From Chelativorans intermedius (GTDB lineage Bacteria; Pseudomonadota; Alphaproteobacteria; Rhizobiales; Rhizobiaceae), in NCBI RefSeq assembly GCF_025398255.1, contig NZ_JAODNW010000025.1, forward strand, positions 1 to 48,200: a stretch of 48,200 nt of DNA. The letters run 5' to 3'. The notes under the pieces are model-generated. The model was not told the origin of the DNA. It saw only the letters and a list, made by a program, of their open reading frames with translations, and searched no databases. Both the position numbers and the translations under genes were made by a program. Positions 36,473 to 43,959 of this stretch are shown here, in pieces. Positions within the stretch are counted from its first letter, which is position 1, and each line of letters begins with the position of its first letter.

Positions 36473-37087
36473 TCAGATTCTCTTTTGTATCTCTTTCTTA
36501 AGAAAGGGCAGCAAATCCCTCTCAAACCATGAATTTTTCTTCATCCATGCCGTGTTTCGCCACGAAGGATGCGGCAGAGGCAGATGGTGCGGGCCGTCGC
36601 CGGCAGCAAAGATCGCCTTCCAGTTGCGCACCGTTTCGGTAAGGCTGGGCGCGCGCAACCGCTGCATGTGCCATGCCTGGGCGTATTGCCCAACCACGAG
36701 AACCAGCTCGATTTGCGGCATGGCGGCCAGAAGCCGCGCACGCCAGGCCGGCGCACATTCGCGCCGCGGAGGCAAGTCGCCGCCCCGCGCATCCTGGCCG
36801 GGAAAGCAGAAGCCCATGGGGATGACGGCAAAGCGCCCGGGATCGTGGAACACCTCCCGGCTTACCCCCAACCAGTCGCGCAAGCGGTCGCCGGAGCGGT
36901 CGTCGAACGGCAGGCCGGATTCATGCACCCGCGTGCCCGGCGCCTGGCCGGCGACGAGGATGCGCGCGCGCCGCGATGCCGTCACAACGGGGCGCGGCTC
37001 GTGCGGCAATGGTGCACCCAGCGGGCGGTCGCGGCACAGCCGGCAGGCGTGGATTTGCTCCACAAGCGTCTCAAGCGCCTCTGCCAT
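36473..37087 (-). CDS. Uracil-DNA glycosylase family protein
   Basis: A 204-residue UDG-superfamily protein. CRLCRD (C15, C18) is N-terminal. Motif 1 is GQAPGTRVHESGLPFDDRSG, and the C-terminal LPHPSWRN is the motif 2 equivalent. A family-4/5-type iron-sulfur enzyme would carry four Cys ligands; only the first pair is obvious. The gene may therefore belong to the SUDG/MUG-like branch and its base specificity is uncertain. It is followed upstream by the GST gene on the same strand with 12 bp between them. Confidence 0.82.
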   Translation of the reverse strand: MAEALETLVEQIHACRLCRDRPLGAPLPHEPRPVVTASRRARILVAGQAPGTRVHESGLPFDDRSGDRLRDWLGVSREVFHDPGRFAVIPMGFCFPGQDARGGDLPPRRECAPAWRARLLAAMPQIELVLVVGQYAQAWHMQRLRAPSLTETVRNWKAIFAAGDGPHHLPLPHPSWRNTAWMKKNSWFERDLLPFLKKEIQKRI

Positions 37088-37099
37088 GGGGGCGGCTGT

Positions 37100-37711
37100 T
37101 CAGGCTGCGGCGCTGGGTCTTGCGGCCACCGCGTCATACCAGCGCTTCAGATGCTTCAGCTCGGCGGGCATATCAATGCGCGCAGGCTTCATGAACTGTA
37201 TGGCTACAAGGCCCGTGATGTCGGCAATGGTGAACGCCTCGCCGGCGATGAAGGGGCGCTGCGCAAGCTCCGAATCGAGGAAGTACAGAAACGCCACGGC
37301 CTTTGGCTTGTTGGCCTCGCCCCATTCCGGCACCTGCGGCACCTCCCAGCCCTTCATCGCCGGGTGAAGGTGGCGGAAGGCCGCGGCAACGGTCATGAAA
37401 AGGCCGTGCTCGACGCGCCTTTGCCACATCTCCACCTGCGCCCTGCCGACCGCCCCGCGGCCGAACAGCGCCGGCTCGGGCTGTATCTCCTCGAAATAGC
37501 GGCAGATCGCGACGGACTCGGTCAGCACCGTGCCGTCGTCGAGCTCCAGCACCGGCAGGCGCCTGAGCGGGTTGAGGCGGGCGAGCGCCTCGCTGCGGTG
37601 CTCCATCGCGGCCATGTCCACGGGCTGAAGCGGCACTTCGATCCCCTTCTCCGCGAGGAAAACGCGCACCCGCCGCGGATTGGGTGCCCTGCCTCCGTCA
37701 TAAAGCTTCAT
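37100..37711 (-). CDS. Glutathione S-transferase family protein
   Basis: A 203-residue GST. The N-terminal thioredoxin-like domain has the RLPVLELDDGTVLTES motif (cis-Pro and the glutathione-binding Glu/Ser). The C-terminal helical domain includes FIAGEAFTIADITG. The ATG at 37711 follows a near-perfect AAGGAGGTGG. The start overlaps the end of the upstream nuclease gene by 14 bp. Confidence 0.9.
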   Translation of the reverse strand: MKLYDGGRAPNPRRVRVFLAEKGIEVPLQPVDMAAMEHRSEALARLNPLRRLPVLELDDGTVLTESVAICRYFEEIQPEPALFGRGAVGRAQVEMWQRRVEHGLFMTVAAAFRHLHPAMKGWEVPQVPEWGEANKPKAVAFLYFLDSELAQRPFIAGEAFTIADITGLVAIQFMKPARIDMPAELKHLKRWYDAVAARPSAAA

Positions 37712-38342
37712 CGCCACCTCCTTCCCTTTCCTCGGGGCTCCAGTGTTGCCGGATGAGCCGCCGCAGAACCTCCAGCACCCAGGCCACCGGATCAGGCCGC
37801 TTTTCCTCGCTGCCCTGTCGCGCCGCCCGCCATTCCTGCGGCCTCTGAAACGTTCCCGCCCACAGCCCCAGCCTCGCCCGCCGCGCCTCCGCCTCGGCTG
37901 CCTGATAGTCACCGTAGGCGATTGCCCAGCCGGATTCCACCATGGCAAGGCCGAGGTCGCGCCCTCCCGCCTCGCAGCAGGCAACCAATCGGCCATAGCG
38001 GTCGCGCTCGTGGCCCCGGCAGGTCACCGCACGCCCTTCGGCAAGCATCGCCAGCGCCTGGCGGGCGCGGCGGCCGCAGGCATAGGCCCGTCCCGCCCGG
38101 CTGCATGTCTGCGCGTATTCCGGCGCGTCGATGCCGGCGATGCGGAAGCGCTCGCCGGCCAGCGTCAGGCTGTCGCCGTCGGCGACCGTCGCCTGGCCGC
38201 TCACCTCCCGCACCATCCCCTGCCCCAACAAGCCTGCGGCCAGCACCAGAAGCGCCAGCAGTGCCGCGGCACCCGCCCAATCGCCAAAGCGACGCCAATG
38301 CCGCATGGGGCGGCGGCGCCCTCTTCCATAGCGCACGCTCAT
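37698..38342 (-). CDS. Membrane-anchored thermonuclease (SNase-like) family protein
   Basis: A 214-residue protein. The Arg-rich cytoplasmic N-terminus is followed by one membrane segment (about 24-44) and a staphylococcal-nuclease-like OB-fold domain (about 50-150). That domain has TVADGDSLTLAGERFRIAGI, IDAPEY and ERDRYGRLVA. The protein is likely anchored in the inner membrane with the nuclease domain outside. An alternative ATG at 38306 would shorten the N-terminus by 12 residues. It overlaps the GST gene, indicating one transcript. Confidence 0.85.
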   Translation of the reverse strand: MSVRYGRGRRRPMRHWRRFGDWAGAAALLALLVLAAGLLGQGMVREVSGQATVADGDSLTLAGERFRIAGIDAPEYAQTCSRAGRAYACGRRARQALAMLAEGRAVTCRGHERDRYGRLVACCEAGGRDLGLAMVESGWAIAYGDYQAAEAEARRARLGLWAGTFQRPQEWRAARQGSEEKRPDPVAWVLEVLRRLIRQHWSPEEREGGGDEAL

Positions 38343-38388
38343 GGGTTGAAGGGTCTCTTAATCATTCTTGCGTAGTTTGCGTGAGCAA

Positions 38389-39936
38389 ATGGCGGGAATG
38401 AAGCAGCCGATGGCGCTCCGGGACAGCGAAACGGTGGACAAGTTCATTGTCGACCGCACAAAGCCACATCGCAACAGCGATGTGGCGCGAGCGGTGCGGC
38501 GCACGCGCGAACGTCTGTCCCAGGCAGCCGGCAATCCCGCCTTCGACCGCGAGATGCTGAAGATCCATGCCAGCGCGATCCGGGGCAGCACGCCGGCGGT
38601 GCTCCTTCTGGTGCTGGTGGTCGGCCTGGTGGGTTTCGCCGCCGGCATGGGCCGCGAACTGCTTGCATGGATGCTGCTGACCGGCGCCGGCTATTGCGCG
38701 CTCTACTTCCTTGCCCGGTGGACGGACAGGGCCGCGCCGGCACAATTGCAAGAAAAGGCGCTCAAGCGCCGTTTCTTGGCTCTCCATTTCGCAAGCGGCA
38801 TGGGCTGGGCCTATTTCGTCCTTCTCGACTGCGCCAGCTGCGCGCTCGGCCACATTCCCCTCATCACCGCCATCATCCTTCTGATGATCATCGCTGCCAC
38901 TGCGCTGATTGCCGCATCCCTGCGCGGTGCGCTGGTTACGACCTTCGCCGTGCCGGTGGCCGCCTATGCCGCGCTCCATATCAGACCGCCGCTTGCCGTC
39001 GAGCCGATCATGGCGGTGCTGCTCATCCTCTCCCTGCCCTTCTTTTCCTACGTGGCCCATCATCGCAACCGGGCGGCGGTGCTGCTTCTGTCCTACCGCA
39101 GCGAGAAGGACGCGCTGATTGCCGAGCTGGAGACAGCCAAGGCCGTTTCCGACGAGGCACGGCGGCGCGCCGAGGAGGCGAATCTGGCCAAATCCCGCTT
39201 TCTGGCCTCCATGAGCCATGAGTTGCGCACGCCGCTCAACGCCATTCTCGGCTTCTCGGAAGTGATGGCAAAGGAGGTTCTGGGCCCCATCGAGAACGAA
39301 ACCTATCGCGAATATGCCAGGGACGTGCACGAATCGGGCCGCCACCTGCTCGACCTCATCAACGAAATTCTCGACCTGTCGCGCATCGAGGCCGGCCGCT
39401 ACCAGTTGAACGAGGAGCCGCTGGTGCTTTCCGACGTGGTGCAGGAATGCTGCCGCATGATGGAGCTCAAGGCGCGCGCCAAGGACATACGCCTCGTGCA
39501 GCAGGTGGAGCCGACCCTGCCGCGGCTTCTGGCGGACGAGCGCGCGATACGCCAGATCTGCCTCAACCTTCTCTCCAATGCCGTCAAGTTCACCCCGTCT
39601 GGTGGAGAAATCCGCGTGCGCGTCGGCTGGACGGCGGGCGGCGGTCAATACATCGCCGTGCGCGACAATGGGCCAGGCATTCCAGAAGACGAGCTGCCGG
39701 TGGTGCTCGCGGCCTTCGGCCAGGGCTCCATCGCCATCAAGAGCGCCGAGCAGGGCACGGGGCTCGGCCTTCCCATCGTGCAGGGCCTGGCCAATCTTCA
39801 TGGCGGAGTCCTCGAGTTGCGCTCCAGGCTGCGGGAAGGCACCGAGGCGATTGTCGCCTTCCCGCCGGCGCGCGTGCTCGAAGAGCTGCCCGCCATTCCC
39901 GCCGAGGAACACGCAGGCAGGCAGCAAATCGCCTGA
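38389..39936 (+). CDS. Membrane sensor histidine kinase (orphan)
   Basis: A 515-residue kinase. An N-terminal cytoplasmic part precedes about five to six membrane helices (about 55-220) and a coiled-coil linker (about 225-265). The HisKA domain carries phospho-acceptor H277 in SMSHELRTPLNAILGF. The HATPase_c domain has NLLSNAVKFTP, DNGPGIP and GTGLGLPI. No sensor domain beyond the membrane region and no response regulator gene is adjacent, so its partner is elsewhere. The H-box resembles the DivJ/PleC/PdhS group of cell-cycle kinases. The ATG at 38389 is favoured over a TTG at 38368 and an ATG at 38398, without a clear Shine-Dalgarno. Confidence 0.87.
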   Translation: MAGMKQPMALRDSETVDKFIVDRTKPHRNSDVARAVRRTRERLSQAAGNPAFDREMLKIHASAIRGSTPAVLLLVLVVGLVGFAAGMGRELLAWMLLTGAGYCALYFLARWTDRAAPAQLQEKALKRRFLALHFASGMGWAYFVLLDCASCALGHIPLITAIILLMIIAATALIAASLRGALVTTFAVPVAAYAALHIRPPLAVEPIMAVLLILSLPFFSYVAHHRNRAAVLLLSYRSEKDALIAELETAKAVSDEARRRAEEANLAKSRFLASMSHELRTPLNAILGFSEVMAKEVLGPIENETYREYARDVHESGRHLLDLINEILDLSRIEAGRYQLNEEPLVLSDVVQECCRMMELKARAKDIRLVQQVEPTLPRLLADERAIRQICLNLLSNAVKFTPSGGEIRVRVGWTAGGGQYIAVRDNGPGIPEDELPVVLAAFGQGSIAIKSAEQGTGLGLPIVQGLANLHGGVLELRSRLREGTEAIVAFPPARVLEELPAIPAEEHAGRQQIA

Positions 39937-39945
39937 AAAGACATC

Positions 39946-40878
39946 TCAGCCGGCGCGCCTGCGCTTCACCTCCGCCATGCCGAAGGCCACTTCGCCGGCG
40001 GCCTTCATCAGCCCTGCCGCCAGCGCCGCCCCCGTTCCGTCACGCCCGCCGGTCCCCAAGGCAAGAAGCGGCGGCAGACCGAGGCGGGCGGCCACTTGGC
40101 CGTGCGGCTCGCCGTGCACATCGGCAACCCTGCAGTGCGCAAGGCTGGCAGGATTGAGCGCGTGGAGAACGGCTGCCGCCGCCATGGCCGGCAAGCCGTC
40201 GAGAAGCACGGCCACCTTCTGGGTGCGCGCCGCCAGGATGGCGCCGGCAAGCGCGGCAATCTCGCGTCCTCCCAGCCTGCGCAGCGCCTCCAGAGGGTCG
40301 GCCAGATGGCCGGCATGGTGGCGAAGCGCCTTCCCGATCAGCACACCGTCTTCGCCCCAGGCCTCTCCCTCGATGCCGCCAAGAGCGCTCAACACCGCCT
40401 TGGCCGGCAGGTCGGATGAGCCGCCCACGGCGCCGAGGCACAGAAGATCCGCGCCCAGCGCCACCGCCTCCATGCCGAAAGCCATGGTGGCCGCCGCATC
40501 CCGCTCGTTGAGGGCTGCTTCCTCGGTGATGTCGCCGACGGGCACATCCAGCGCGAGGTCGAAGACATTGAGCCCGAGCCCGCCGGCGGCGCACAGATGG
40601 CTGATGGGGGCGGCGCCTGCGGCGATGGCCTCCACCCCGGCGCGCACCGCCGCCGCCGGTTCCTCGATGCCCTGGTGCCGCACCACCGCATGAGTCCCGG
40701 CAAAAAGGGCGACAACCGGCCGCGTCACCCGCGCCGGCGCATGTCCGCGGACGGCGGCCAGCCACGCAGCCAGCGCCTGAAGGCCGTCCATGCCGCCCTG
40801 CCCGCCCATGCCGTCGAGAGAAGGCAATTGGCGTGCAAGGTTGCGAATGTCGTCAAATGGCAGGCCGCTGGTCGTCAT
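39946..40878 (-). CDS. cobT: Nicotinate-nucleotide-dimethylbenzimidazole phosphoribosyltransferase
   Basis: A 310-residue enzyme that activates dimethylbenzimidazole for the lower loop of cobalamin. CobT features are visible: VVALFAGTHAV, GDITEEAA, and a C-terminal LPPLLALGTGGRDGTGAALA. It is somewhat shorter than the usual roughly 340 residues because the N-terminus is compact. The ATG at 40878 follows GGGAGA. No cobalamin riboswitch was recognised in the 112 bp upstream. It converges on the kinase gene with 9 bp between stops. Confidence 0.87.
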   Translation of the reverse strand: MTTSGLPFDDIRNLARQLPSLDGMGGQGGMDGLQALAAWLAAVRGHAPARVTRPVVALFAGTHAVVRHQGIEEPAAAVRAGVEAIAAGAAPISHLCAAGGLGLNVFDLALDVPVGDITEEAALNERDAAATMAFGMEAVALGADLLCLGAVGGSSDLPAKAVLSALGGIEGEAWGEDGVLIGKALRHHAGHLADPLEALRRLGGREIAALAGAILAARTQKVAVLLDGLPAMAAAAVLHALNPASLAHCRVADVHGEPHGQVAARLGLPPLLALGTGGRDGTGAALAAGLMKAAGEVAFGMAEVKRRRAG

Positions 40879-40990
40879 GGTCGCTTTCTCCCGAAACCGG
40901 CCGTGGCATAAAGCGGAAGGCAGCGCCTGGCAACGGTCAGGAGGCTTGTCATTGCATGCGGGCGGCCCCATCTGGAGCGACAGGACAGGA

Positions 40991-41230
40991 ATGAAGGACG
41001 CGATGGAATCTCCCTGTATTCTCGTCTGTTCGATCGACGAGGCGAGCGGCTATTGTTTCGGCTGCGGGCGCACGCGCGCCGAGATCGGCGCCTGGTCCGC
41101 CATGACGCCCGCGCAGCGGCGCGCCGTCATGGAGGTGCTGCCGGCCCGCCTTGCCACGGTGGAACGCAAGCCCCGGCGCGAGACGCGGCGCCGGCGGATG
41201 GCGCGCGAACGCGCGGCCGGCGCGGACTGA
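40991..41230 (+). CDS. DUF1289 domain protein
   Basis: A 79-residue protein with the DUF1289 cysteine pattern C9-x3-C13 and C22-x2-C25 (SGYCFGCGRTRAEI), probably a metal or Fe-S site. A basic Arg-rich tail follows. The ATG at 40991 is preceded by AGGACAGGA. It sits 3 bp ahead of the aspartic protease gene and divergent from cobT, an arrangement I expect to be conserved in related genomes. The role is unknown. Confidence 0.85.
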   Translation: MKDAMESPCILVCSIDEASGYCFGCGRTRAEIGAWSAMTPAQRRAVMEVLPARLATVERKPRRETRRRRMARERAAGAD

Positions 41231-41233
41231 ACC

Positions 41234-41935
41234 ATGCAGTTCTTCTGGATTCTCATCGCCGTTCTGGCCGCCGGCCTTCTTCTGCTCATCGCCAATCACG
41301 ACAGCGGCCAGGTGTTCGGCATCGAGAACGACGCCTTCGCCTCCCTACTGCATATGAGCCTGTGGCTGTCCGTGCTGGTCGTCGGCCTTGTCTTCTCGGT
41401 CAGGCGGCGCTCGGCGGCCATGCGCAACTTCGCCTTTTGGCTCATCATCCTTCTCGTGCTGACGACCGGCTATCAGTACCGCTACGAGCTGCAGGACATG
41501 GCGAGCCGGCTGACAGCCGGCCTCGTGCCCGGCAGTCCCATGACCATCTCCTCGGCAACCGGCGGGCAGGCGGTGATGCTGGACAAGTCTTCCAATGGGC
41601 ATTTCGAGGTGCGCATGCAGGTGAATGGAACCACGGTGCGTGCCCTGGTCGACACCGGCGCCTCGGCGACCGTGCTTTCGGCCGCGGATGCCCGGCGCGT
41701 CGGAATCGCGGTCGAGGATCTGCGCTTTTCCGTGCCCGTGATGACGGCCAATGGGCGCGCTCATGCGGCCCGCGCCAGGGTCGACACGCTCGCCATCGGC
41801 CCCATCGAACGCACGCAGGTGCCGGTTCTGGTGGCAGAACCTGGGCGGCTGGAGCAGACCTTGCTCGGCATGCAGTTCCTGAGCAGCCTGTCGGGCTTCG
41901 AGATGCGCGGCGACCGCCTGATACTGCGGGACTAG
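41234..41935 (+). CDS. TIGR02281-type clan AA retropepsin-like aspartic protease, membrane-anchored
   Basis: A 233-residue protein. Three hydrophobic segments (about 4-20, 41-56, 67-80) precede a single retropepsin-like domain with the catalytic Asp in ALVDTGASATVLS (D140). A single Asp motif means it must dimerise to be active, as in retroviral proteases. Start and stop are tightly packed: the upstream gene ends 3 bp before, and the stop overlaps the convergent TauE/SafE gene by 4 bp. Confidence 0.88.
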   Translation: MQFFWILIAVLAAGLLLLIANHDSGQVFGIENDAFASLLHMSLWLSVLVVGLVFSVRRRSAAMRNFAFWLIILLVLTTGYQYRYELQDMASRLTAGLVPGSPMTISSATGGQAVMLDKSSNGHFEVRMQVNGTTVRALVDTGASATVLSAADARRVGIAVEDLRFSVPVMTANGRAHAARARVDTLAIGPIERTQVPVLVAEPGRLEQTLLGMQFLSSLSGFEMRGDRLILRD

Positions 41936-42753
41936 AGAAGGCTCCAGAAGAAGCGCGCCGAGACGAACAGCGCGAAGCAGCCGAAGCCGATCTCCAGATG
42001 ACGCTTGTCGAGCGCATGCGCAATGCGCACGCCAAGGGGGGCCACCAGCAATGTGATGGGGATGACCAGAAGCACGGCGATCCAGTTGACATAGCCCGTG
42101 GAGGCGACGGGCAATTGCGCAAGGCCCCAGCCGGCCCACATGTAGCCGAGGAAACCGGGGACGGAGATCAGCACGCCCACGCCGGAGGATGTGGCCACCG
42201 CCTGATGGATGGGGCGGCCGAACAAGGTCATGAAGGTGTTGTTGAGGATGCCGCCGCCAATCCCCATGAGCGTGGAAAGATAGCCGATGACGAAGCCCAC
42301 GAGGGAGCGCACGGGATTGCCGGGAATCTCCTCGCCGATCTTCCAGCCTTTCCTGTTGAACAGAAGCTTCAGCCCCACCAGAAAGAGGATCGCGGCAAAG
42401 ACGGCGCGCAGCCCGGCGCTGGAGATGAAGGCCGCCGTGAGCGAGGCGGCCACCACGCCGGCGGGCACGGCGAGCACGAAGCTGCGCAGAAGCTCCATGT
42501 CCACGGCCCCGCGCAGGAAATGCGCCCGGCAGGAACGCAGGGAGGTGGGCACGATGATGGCAAGGGAAGACCCGACCGACAGGTGCATTCGCACCGATTC
42601 GTCAACACCCAGAAGCCCGAAGACCTGATAGAAGACCGGCACCAGAACGGCACCGCCGCCAATGCCGAATATGCCCGCCAGCAGCCCTGCCACAACACCG
42701 GCCGCCCCTATGGCCAGCGCAAAACTCGCGATCTCGCTTGCCGGCAAATCCAT
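41932..42753 (-). CDS. TSUP (TauE/SafE) family permease
   Basis: A 273-residue membrane protein with about eight helices and the two repeated TauE/SafE halves. Each half has a GIGGG-type loop: GIFGIGGGAVLVP and LMGIGGGILNNTF. Family members export sulfite, sulfonates or other small organic anions; the substrate is not defined here. Confidence 0.87.
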   Translation of the reverse strand: MDLPASEIASFALAIGAAGVVAGLLAGIFGIGGGAVLVPVFYQVFGLLGVDESVRMHLSVGSSLAIIVPTSLRSCRAHFLRGAVDMELLRSFVLAVPAGVVAASLTAAFISSAGLRAVFAAILFLVGLKLLFNRKGWKIGEEIPGNPVRSLVGFVIGYLSTLMGIGGGILNNTFMTLFGRPIHQAVATSSGVGVLISVPGFLGYMWAGWGLAQLPVASTGYVNWIAVLLVIPITLLVAPLGVRIAHALDKRHLEIGFGCFALFVSARFFWSLL

Positions 42754-42822
42754 CCCCGCCCTCTCCTCATACCTTGTCGGGAGATTGGCTAGCGCGCCGC
42801 GCGTCCAAAGTAAATTGCCGCC

Positions 42823-42836
42823 AGCCGCAAGCGGCT
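42823..42836 (-). terminator. Weak terminator-like hairpin at the dusA stop
   Basis: AGCCG-CAAG-CGGCT forms a 5-bp stem overlapping the dusA stop codon. On the minus strand it is followed by an A/T-richer tract (AATTTACTTT) rather than a clean U run. Termination would be inefficient. Confidence 0.3.
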
Positions 42837-43842
42837 AGGCCACGGCCTCGCGCTCCGGCAGCCCGACGGCGGCGAGCGCATCTCGCAGCACATCGGCGCC
42901 GGCTCCCGGCCGCGTGGCCCGCGTGGACAGGATCTGCCGAAAGCGTCGCGCCCCCGGTTGCCCGTGGAAGAGCCCCACCATATGGCGCGTGATGTGGGAA
43001 AGCCGGCCACCAGCCGCGATATGACGCTGGGCATAGGCTGCCATCGCCTCGACAACGGCAGCCGGATCGGCCCTGCGACGCTTCTCGCCGAACAGGCGCT
43101 GATCGACATCCGCAAGCAGTGCCGGGGTGTGGTAGGCAGCCCGCCCCATCATCGCACCGTCGAGCCGGAGGAGGTGCGCCTCAACCTCATCCAGACTTTG
43201 AATGCCGCCATTTATTCCTATGAATTTGTTTGGGTATTTTTCTTTCAGGCGATACACGCGCCCATAGTCGAGCGGCGGTATCTCTCGGTTCTCGCGCGGG
43301 CTCAACCCCGCCAGCCACGCCTTTCGCGCATGCACCCACAGCGCATCCGCGCCGGCGGCAAAGACCGCCTCGGCAAGCCTGTCGAGCGCCTCCTCCGGGT
43401 CCTGGTCGTCGACGCCGATACGGCTCTTGACCGTCACGGGAACCTTGACGCGCTCCTTCATCGCCGCCACGCACGCACCCACCAGATCCGGCGTCTTCAT
43501 CAGACAGGCGCCGAAGGTTCCCGACTGCACCCGGTCGGAGGGACAGCCGACATTGAGATTGATCTCGTCATAGCCGAAATCGGCGCCAATCGCCGCCGCC
43601 CGGGCCAGCTTGGCAGGTTCGGATCCGCCGATCTGCAGCGCCACGGGATGCTCCACGGCATCGAAGCCCAGGAGCTTCTCCCGCTCCCCGTGGATGACGG
43701 CATCGGCCACCACCATCTCCGTATAGAGCAGCGCCCGTCTGGTAAGCTGGCGATGAAAGAAACGGCAATGCCGGTCCGTCCAATCCATCATCGGGGCGAC
43801 GGCGAATATTTTCTCTTTGTTTTTCAATGATTTATGATACAT
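42835..43842 (-). CDS. dusA: tRNA-dihydrouridine(20/20a) synthase DusA, with foreign-looking 5-prime end
   Basis: A 335-residue FMN enzyme that reduces uridines in the tRNA D-loop. Signatures are VAPMMDWTDRH near 14-24, the catalytic LNVGCPSDRVQSG, and VTVKSRIGVDD. From codon 13 onward the sequence is GC-rich host-type. Codons 1-12 are AT-rich (7 G/C in 36 bases, including four AAA and one ATA) and encode a Lys-rich leader. That change, with an integrase gene head-to-head, suggests a mobile element recombined into the 5-prime end of dusA and supplied new first codons and a new promoter while keeping the gene intact. Confidence 0.9.
   Translation of the reverse strand: MYHKSLKNKEKIFAVAPMMDWTDRHCRFFHRQLTRRALLYTEMVVADAVIHGEREKLLGFDAVEHPVALQIGGSEPAKLARAAAIGADFGYDEINLNVGCPSDRVQSGTFGACLMKTPDLVGACVAAMKERVKVPVTVKSRIGVDDQDPEEALDRLAEAVFAAGADALWVHARKAWLAGLSPRENREIPPLDYGRVYRLKEKYPNKFIGINGGIQSLDEVEAHLLRLDGAMMGRAAYHTPALLADVDQRLFGEKRRRADPAAVVEAMAAYAQRHIAAGGRLSHITRHMVGLFHGQPGARRFRQILSTRATRPGAGADVLRDALAAVGLPEREAVA
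43770..43810. other. Putative island attachment junction (attL) in dusA
   Basis: This covers the codons of the conserved APMMDWTD segment and the abrupt change from GC-rich to AT-rich sequence at about 43806/43807. dusA is a reported recurrent integration target of a tyrosine-integrase family. The crossover is inferred: no second copy of this sequence was found inside the window, so the core cannot be delimited. Confidence 0.5.
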
Positions 43843-43868
43843 TTCGATGGCCTGAACCGTGAACGAAC

Positions 43869-43957
43869 TGTACGGAATTGGATCATTTTGTACGGATTTG
43901 TACCGGTTTTGATCTCTTGGTGTACGGAAATTGTACGGATTTCGGAAGCTGTACGGA
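43869..43957 (+). repeat. TGTACGGA direct repeats between dusA and the integrase gene
   Basis: Exact TGTACGGA starts at 43869, 43889, 43921, 43932 and 43950, with a variant TGTACCGG at 43899. Most are followed by A/T-rich trinucleotides. Start spacings are 20, 10, 22, 11 and 18 bp, so most lie close to the same helix face. All are in the same orientation and end 3 bp before the integrase ATG. They fit integrase arm-type sites or binding sites of an excisionase or repressor. They also cover the region that must hold both the integrase and dusA promoters. Confidence 0.75.
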
Positions 43958-43959
43958 AC

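Noticed and set aside
39946-40990. Possible cobalamin riboswitch controlling cobT
   Set aside because: The 112 bp between cobT and the DUF1289 gene are too short for a full cobalamin riboswitch, and I could not find the B12-box consensus.
43834-43959. In-frame upstream extension of the integrase (42 more codons)
   Set aside because: It would run through the TGTACGGA repeats and the divergent promoter region and adds no recognisable domain. The ATG at 43960 gives a normal integrase N-terminus.
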